Assembly (NCBI GenBank): GCA_032207245.1
Contig: CM063504.1
Span: forward strand, 84,881,624-84,945,623
Direction of reading: 5' to 3'
DNA length: 64,000 nt
Source: Pardosa pseudoannulata
Lineage: Eukaryota > Arthropoda > Arachnida > Araneae > Lycosidae
In this document: positions 58,871-64,000 of the stretch, in pieces
Layout: every line of letters starts with the position of its first letter
Numbering within the stretch: position 1 is the first letter of the stretch
Position numbers and translations under genes: made by a program
The notes under the pieces: generated by a model
Database searches by the model: none
Told to the model about the DNA's origin: nothing
The model's input: the letters and a program-made list of their open reading frames with translations, nothing else

Positions 58871-59546
58871 TTAACAAATAACACAAATATGTTTTCGAAA
58901 TTTTACAACTCTTTAAAAGTAGAAATAGAGTCGTCTTATGTCGTGATAAGGAATTCTATTTCCGTTTATAAAAACATTGCGAAGTGTATATTAAAAGGTT
59001 TCTCTCGGATATTTTATATTAACCACTGTAAAAAAAAAGTTATCTTAATATCTATTTTTGATTGGAAATGTCGGATATTGAACTAACCTATGAACTCTAT
59101 TATCCTAAAGGATATGGACAGCATTTTGATGTCATAATTGAAGATGATAACATTTCTAGTCACGACTTCGATCATAATCACTCTAATGGCTTTTATTGAA
59201 AATGATAAACCAGCCTCTTAGATTGGGATCGTGTTTTGGATCGTCGCAATACTATGCAATTTAGTTCCTTAGATTCGGAAGAGCAGATGCTTATTATGCA
59301 TTTCAAGTCTTATATTCTTTTAAGCGAATATACTGATAGTTCATGATGTTTTTTAAAACGATTTATTTTTCCGTACTCGGCTTTGTTTTTTTCACTGGAT
59401 GTAATTTTATAATTATTAAGCATGTTAAAGAAATAATGTTTTTAACCTTATGTTCTCTTAAAAATTTTCAACTGCAAATCTAAAATTATGATTTAATGTA
59501 TTTAATTTTAAAGAATACATACCCGTTCTTCACGCAGAGTCTAGAG
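58871..59546. other. Unassigned; short acidic open frame at 59068
   Basis: From an ATG at 59068 a 43-codon frame reads MSDIELTYELYYPKGYGQHF then DVIIEDDNISSHDFDHN and stops. An acidic start is common in piggyBac transposases, but no further domain follows, so no call is made. Confidence 0.3.
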
Positions 59547-60507
59547 CAGTGTTGCCAATCTTCACAGGCAAAATTATGGATTCTAGGTCCTAAAATTATG
59601 GCATTGGCTTATAAATTATCGTACATTTTTGTAATTAGTTCAAAATAGTGTTGATAGAGAGCGCTTGTACGATTGATTTTTAATCAATTGAATCTTAATA
59701 TCAAATAGATTTTAAAATTGTGGAAAAACATAGAAATGGCAGAATTTTTATTATTTACCATTATGTAACTTTGTAGCCGATTATTATTTAATAATCGGTT
59801 TAATTACTAAAAATACCATGTTTTATTGAAAACTGCAATAGAATAAGTAAAAGGCAAAATTACTTCTAATTATCCATAATTATGTAATCATTAAAGAAAT
59901 ATCTCCAGTATAATCGTGAATATTCAGTAATTTTGCATTTAACAATTTTGCGTTTTGTGTATTTAAGAATAAGAGTGATTTAAATAGTTTTAAATAACTA
60001 ACAGATAAAAACACTCGTCATAACCAATTTTAAAATTCTTTAATTTATAATAGTTTCAAATAATATCAAACATTAGTACCTAGGTCATATTCAATTTCAC
60101 AAATATACATTTTTTTTATAATTGACACTTTCCTTTCTATTATTACACAGTACAGATGGCCTTTCTCAACTTCTGTTACAGGATTATTTACTTTTATTTA
60201 ATGAAGAAACACCTCAATATATGCTCCTTAAGCAATAATATCTACAACAATAATTATTTAATGGGAAAAAGTGATAAAAAAATTAATTAGACATTCTCAA
60301 TTTTTTTATGTTGTTCTTTATAGAGTTACAGTTAAATTACATGTTCTTTAAATTCTCCATTAGTCTACTTTTTCTTTATCGTACAAATCAGGAAATTATC
60401 GTACAGTTTTTCAGAATTATGCCACATAATTTTGAGATTATTTTTCATTTTACAGAGTCCTAAGTTATCGTACATATACGATAATTATCGTATGGTTAGC
60501 AACACTG
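59547..60507. mobile_element. hAT non-autonomous element, 961 bp
   Basis: Ends CAGTGTTGCCAATC and, inverted, CAGTGTTGCTAACC. Flanks GTCTAGAG (59539-59546) and GTCTAGGG (60508-60515) match at 7 of 8. ATTATCGTAC-type motifs are repeated near both ends (left near 59617; right near 60390, 60465 and 60483). The interior is AT-rich without transposase. CAGTGTTGCCAA ends are well known in arthropod hAT elements. Confidence 0.85.
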
Positions 60508-60548
60508 GTCTAGGGGGATATTACCCTAACTTTTGCTGCAATTTTTTG

Positions 60549-63131
60549 CTGGAAGCTTTTACATTTATTCTAAAAAAACTAGCAAAGTGTGTAAATTTAA
60601 AATTGGCAACTTGTGCTACATTCCAACTTTATACAAAGGAAGACAAATGGAAAGCCAAAATATTTTTACTTACCACTTAAGTCTTATCAAACAATTCTAG
60701 TAAAATCTTGTTTTTGTATTATACTACATAAAATGATGCTCCAGTTTCTACAGTAACGTGAAAAGTTTTTACTTTAAATTCAGAAAATCTTAAAGCAAAC
60801 CTTAATTCCTTTTCAATAAATTAAGAAGAGAGAGATTTTTAATTTGTAAGGATTCAACCCTTCCCCCCTGTTGAGGACGATAATAAAGTGGACTGTATTT
60901 AAAACTTAACAAAAACTTTAATTAAGAAAAATATGACAGGGTCATACAAGAGCATGGGCTCTGACAATAAAAATATATATCAGGGGATATATAAGAGCAA
61001 TGGGCTCTAAAGAAGCAATCTCATGGGAGACGCGGACAACGGTTCGACCTTCCTAGACGGGGTTCGAACGCTCACACTCTGGTTTGGTTTGGTTTGGAGC
61101 GCTACGGTCTACTGTTTTGCACACGAGGGCTAATGAGACCGGGACCTACAAATTAAAGCCGATTCCGAACGGCTACGAACATCCATGCCATTCGAATCCA
61201 CGAACTCCGGTACCGACGATCAGCGCCCTAACCAATCGGCCAGAGTTCGGCCGTTCACACTCTGGAAAAGCGTTCTCAGGGAAAACGCGCTGGACGCAAC
61301 CATTGAGCGTTTGTTCTACTTAAAATCATACCTTATAAGAAGCTTAAAGGACTGAATTACTAAATTCATGTATGTATATAAATTTAAATACAACAAACTA
61401 CATTAATTGGTACGTTTTATACTTATTAACATTTTACATTGTTATAACTGCAGTCTCAAGAAAATCATTATTCGTAAAAAGACAAAAAAATTAACACGAA
61501 TAAAATGTCTTTTTCCTGTATCTCCCTCAACAGATTCAAAACATCAACTTTTAAATTTTAAATTATTACAAAATGCTAAGAAGAACAAAATCAAATTTGG
61601 ATTCATACATCAGGTCTAGATATAGTTTCACTCAAGATAAAAGATTGCTCAAAAATCTTTAATTCAATTTTTATTACTTTAAGGAGATTTATACAATGTT
61701 AAAGTGAGTGAATGGGCTTAAGTTTTTTATGTATATATAGATTGCATTGATCATATGTGAAATTTGTCCAAGATCTGGCACTTATTGTTTGCTACATTTT
61801 AATAATGTCGCATCAAAGCCTTCTTTGAAGCGAGTTTTCTGGCGAAGCGATAACGCAAGAGGTCTAGTATCAATTTGTACTTGGTCGATATGGAATTTTA
61901 GTTTAATTTAAATAATGTTAGTTCTAGAAGTTAGTTCTAAAACAATCTTTACAGTACTGGAATAATGCTCCAGAACATACTACTAATGAATAAAAGAGCA
62001 AGTATTTTAATTACTTCTTCATTCAGTTAACTAATTGTTGTGGGAGCTTTTACATTTATTCTATAAAAACTAGTAAAGTGTGTAAATTTAAAATTGGCAA
62101 CTTGTGCTATATTTCAGCTTTATACATAGGAAGTCAAATGGGAAGCCAAAATATTTTTACTTACCACTTAAGTCTTATCAAACAATTCTAGTAAAATCTT
62201 GTTTTTGTATTATACTGTATAAAATGACACTCCAGTTTCTACAGTAACGTGAAAAGCTTTTACTTTAGATCCAGAAAATCTGAAAGCAAACCTTAATTCC
62301 TTTTCAATAAATGAAGAAGAGAGAGATTTTTAATTTGTAAGGATTAAACCCTTCCCCCCTCTCTCATTTATACGAAAATAAGAAAATATATCATTTTTGA
62401 ATTGTTCTACTTAAAATCATACCTTATATGAAGCTTAAAGGACTGAATTACTAAATTCATGTATGTATATAAATTTAAATACAACAAACTACATTTAGTT
62501 GGTACGTTTTATACTTATTAACATTTTACATTGTTATAACTGCAGTCTCAAGAAATCATTATTAGTAAAAAGACAAAAAAAAATAACACAAACAAAATGC
62601 CTTGTTCCTGTATCTCCTTCAACAGATTCGAAACATCAACTTTTAAATTTTAAACTATTACAAAATGTTAAGAAGAACAAAATCAAATTTGGATTCACAT
62701 ATCAGGTCTAGATATAGGTTCATTCAAGATAAAAAATTGCTCAAAAATCTTTAATTCAATTTTTATTACTTTAAGGAGATTTATACAATATTAAAGTGAG
62801 TGAATGGGCTTAAGATTTTTATGTATATATAGATTGCCTCGATCATATGTGAAATTTGTCCAAGATCTGGCACTCATTGTTTGTTACACTTTAATAATGT
62901 CGCATCAAAGCCTTCTTTGAAGCGAGTTTTCTGGTGAAGCGATAACGCAAGAGGTCTAGTATCAATTTGTACTTCGTCGATATGGAATTTTAGTTTAGTT
63001 TAAATAATGTTAGTTCTAGAAGTTAATTCTATAACATTCTTTACAGTACTGGAATATGTTCCAGAACATTCTGCTAATGAATAAAAAAGCAAGTATTTTA
63101 ATTACTTCTCCATTCAGTTAACTAATTGTTG
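60549..63131. repeat. Tandem duplication of a >1-kb segment; copy 1 carries extra sequence
   Basis: Copy 1 is 60549-62039 and copy 2 is 62040-63131. GGAAGCTTTTACATTTATTC / GGGAGCTTTTACATTTATTC start the copies and CAGTTAACTAATTGTTGT ends both. Identity is about 95% in shared parts. In copy 1 the block after CCCTTCCCCCCT (60873-61310) is replaced by about 440 bases that include a SINE-A. In copy 2 the corresponding place has about 45 bases (62358-62402). The 70-codon frames at 61407 and 62499 are the same AT-rich segment in the two copies. Confidence 0.92.
61083..61254 (-). mobile_element. SINE-A, minus strand, in copy 1 of the duplication
   Basis: Tail TTTGGTTTGGTTTGGAGCGC, canonical body, head CCAATCGGCCAGAGTTCGG. 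The B-box part is shortened (CCATTCGAATCCACG). TCACACTCTGG flanks it at 61072-61082 and 61255-61265. It is absent from copy 2 of the tandem duplication. Confidence 0.9.
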
Positions 63132-63820
63132 TATAATCGACAATATGCGTTTCTGGTATTCAAGTTTAATATTTATCTTACGACTATTTATGAAACTATC
63201 TGTGAATGTATCTCAACAGACAAGATACTGTTAAAGAATAATTTGACACTATTTTATTTTCTTAAGACAACTTTTTGCGTGATTCGAAAACTATTTTGCT
63301 TACAGGAAAAGGTAGTTCAAATTTTCAAAGATTTGGTTTCTCTTCCATTCAAGGCCAAGCTTATTAAAACGTTTCCGTAGGAGGAGAAACACCGTAGGAT
63401 CGTAAATCTGGCTATGAATAAAAAGCTACTTAAGTCGATTTTAGTACCCCGCACCCACACGATATGGATGCTTAGTATGCTAACAACATGCCCTGTCGGC
63501 CCAGGTGTTACTGTAAGGTCAGTAGATGATCTCCAGGGATCTATTTCACTCAAATTGAACAAAACATCTTGAAGTGTGAAGAAAAGCTTGAAATCTCAAA
63601 TCCTCTGTAAAGAAAAAACTCTGAATCTCATTATCGTGGAACAATCATCGACCTGGATTATTTTCTAATTTATTACTTTCGCATTCTAAAGCTAAAAAAT
63701 ATATTTTTTCGGTTATTAAGTAAGGCATTGATATAATTATTTTACGCAATGGTTTTGTTTACGATGGTCCGCAGAAACTACTTTACAATATTTGCTTTTT
63801 ATGTTTTATTAATAATTAAC
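63132..63820. other. Unassigned
   Basis: Frames of 81-84 codons on both strands near 63126-63562 overlap and show no domain. Confidence 0.45.
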
Positions 63821-64000
63821 TGGTTTGGTTTGGTTTGGTACGCTACTCTCTACTTTTTGCAACAAGAGGGATAATGAGACTGGACCTACTGTTTAAAGCC
63901 GATTCTGAAAGGCTACGAACATCCATGCTACAGTGGAATTCGAATCCGTGAACTACGGTTCCGAAGGCCAGTACCCTAACCATTCGGCCATCGTTCGTCC
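63821..64000 (-). mobile_element. SINE-A, minus strand, reaching the window end
   Basis: TGGTTTGGTTTGGTTTGGTA tail, AACAAGAGGGATAATGAGAC, GGCTACGAACATCCATGC, GGAATTCGAATCCGTGAACT and CCATTCGGCCATCGTTCG. The head ends at or just beyond 64000, so its right target duplication is outside. Confidence 0.92.

Noticed and set aside
58784..59086. 100-codon frame near the piggyBac element
   Set aside because: It begins inside the element, crosses the TTAA and has AT-driven composition with no piggyBac transposase motif.
60432..60680. 82-codon frame
   Set aside because: It crosses the end of the 961-bp hAT element and the start of the tandem duplication, and is not preserved in copy 2.

Overview
This 64-kb window is an AT-rich stretch of a eukaryotic nuclear genome with no convincing host gene. 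The mobile elements (hAT, pogo/Tigger and piggyBac DNA transposons, tRNA-derived SINEs, solo LTRs) and the dense (TA)n, (CA)n and (ATACAT)n microsatellites suggest an invertebrate. An arthropod, possibly a chelicerate, is my best guess, but the sequence does not settle it. There are no bacterial operons, ribosome binding sites or CRISPR arrays. The longest open frames outside microsatellites are about 100-130 codons, and most can be explained as noise or transposon debris.

Layout. 1-323 is the 3' end of an LTR. 1005-2226 is a 211-bp tandem array. 2440-3750 is an old dispersed repeat (called repeat X here) split by a 483-bp hAT element. 4395-6160 is a 79-bp minisatellite. 7070-7708 is a pogo/Tigger remnant. 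11153-11615 is one SINE nested in another. 12271-15575 holds four ~820-bp repeats. 17131-17744 is a microsatellite-bounded element whose inverted sister lies at 45057-45697. 19287-20621 is a hAT element in which 163 bp of transposase-derived sequence has been amplified six-fold. 22195-23298 is a Tigger element. 25335-25772 is a long inverted repeat of LTR-like sequence. 26346-27565 is a hAT element with a perfect 8-bp target duplication. 28050-30632 is a ~317-bp tandem array interrupted by a piggyBac element.

The second half has further arrays at 32526-33283, 33525-34000, 37755-38496, 47325-47870, 54396-54998, 57388-57800 and 60549-63131. A mosaic of LTRs and microsatellites lies at 44091-46450. 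Nested SINEs occupy 42408-43590. hAT or piggyBac elements lie at 40137, 50845, 52579, 58403 and 59547.

The window is best read as a layered insertion record. In several places the order of events can be read from target-site duplications or from an uninterrupted sister copy inside the same window. Only two non-repetitive open frames deserve testing as host exons: minus strand 51789-52092 and 50266-50664. Neither resembles a family I recognise.
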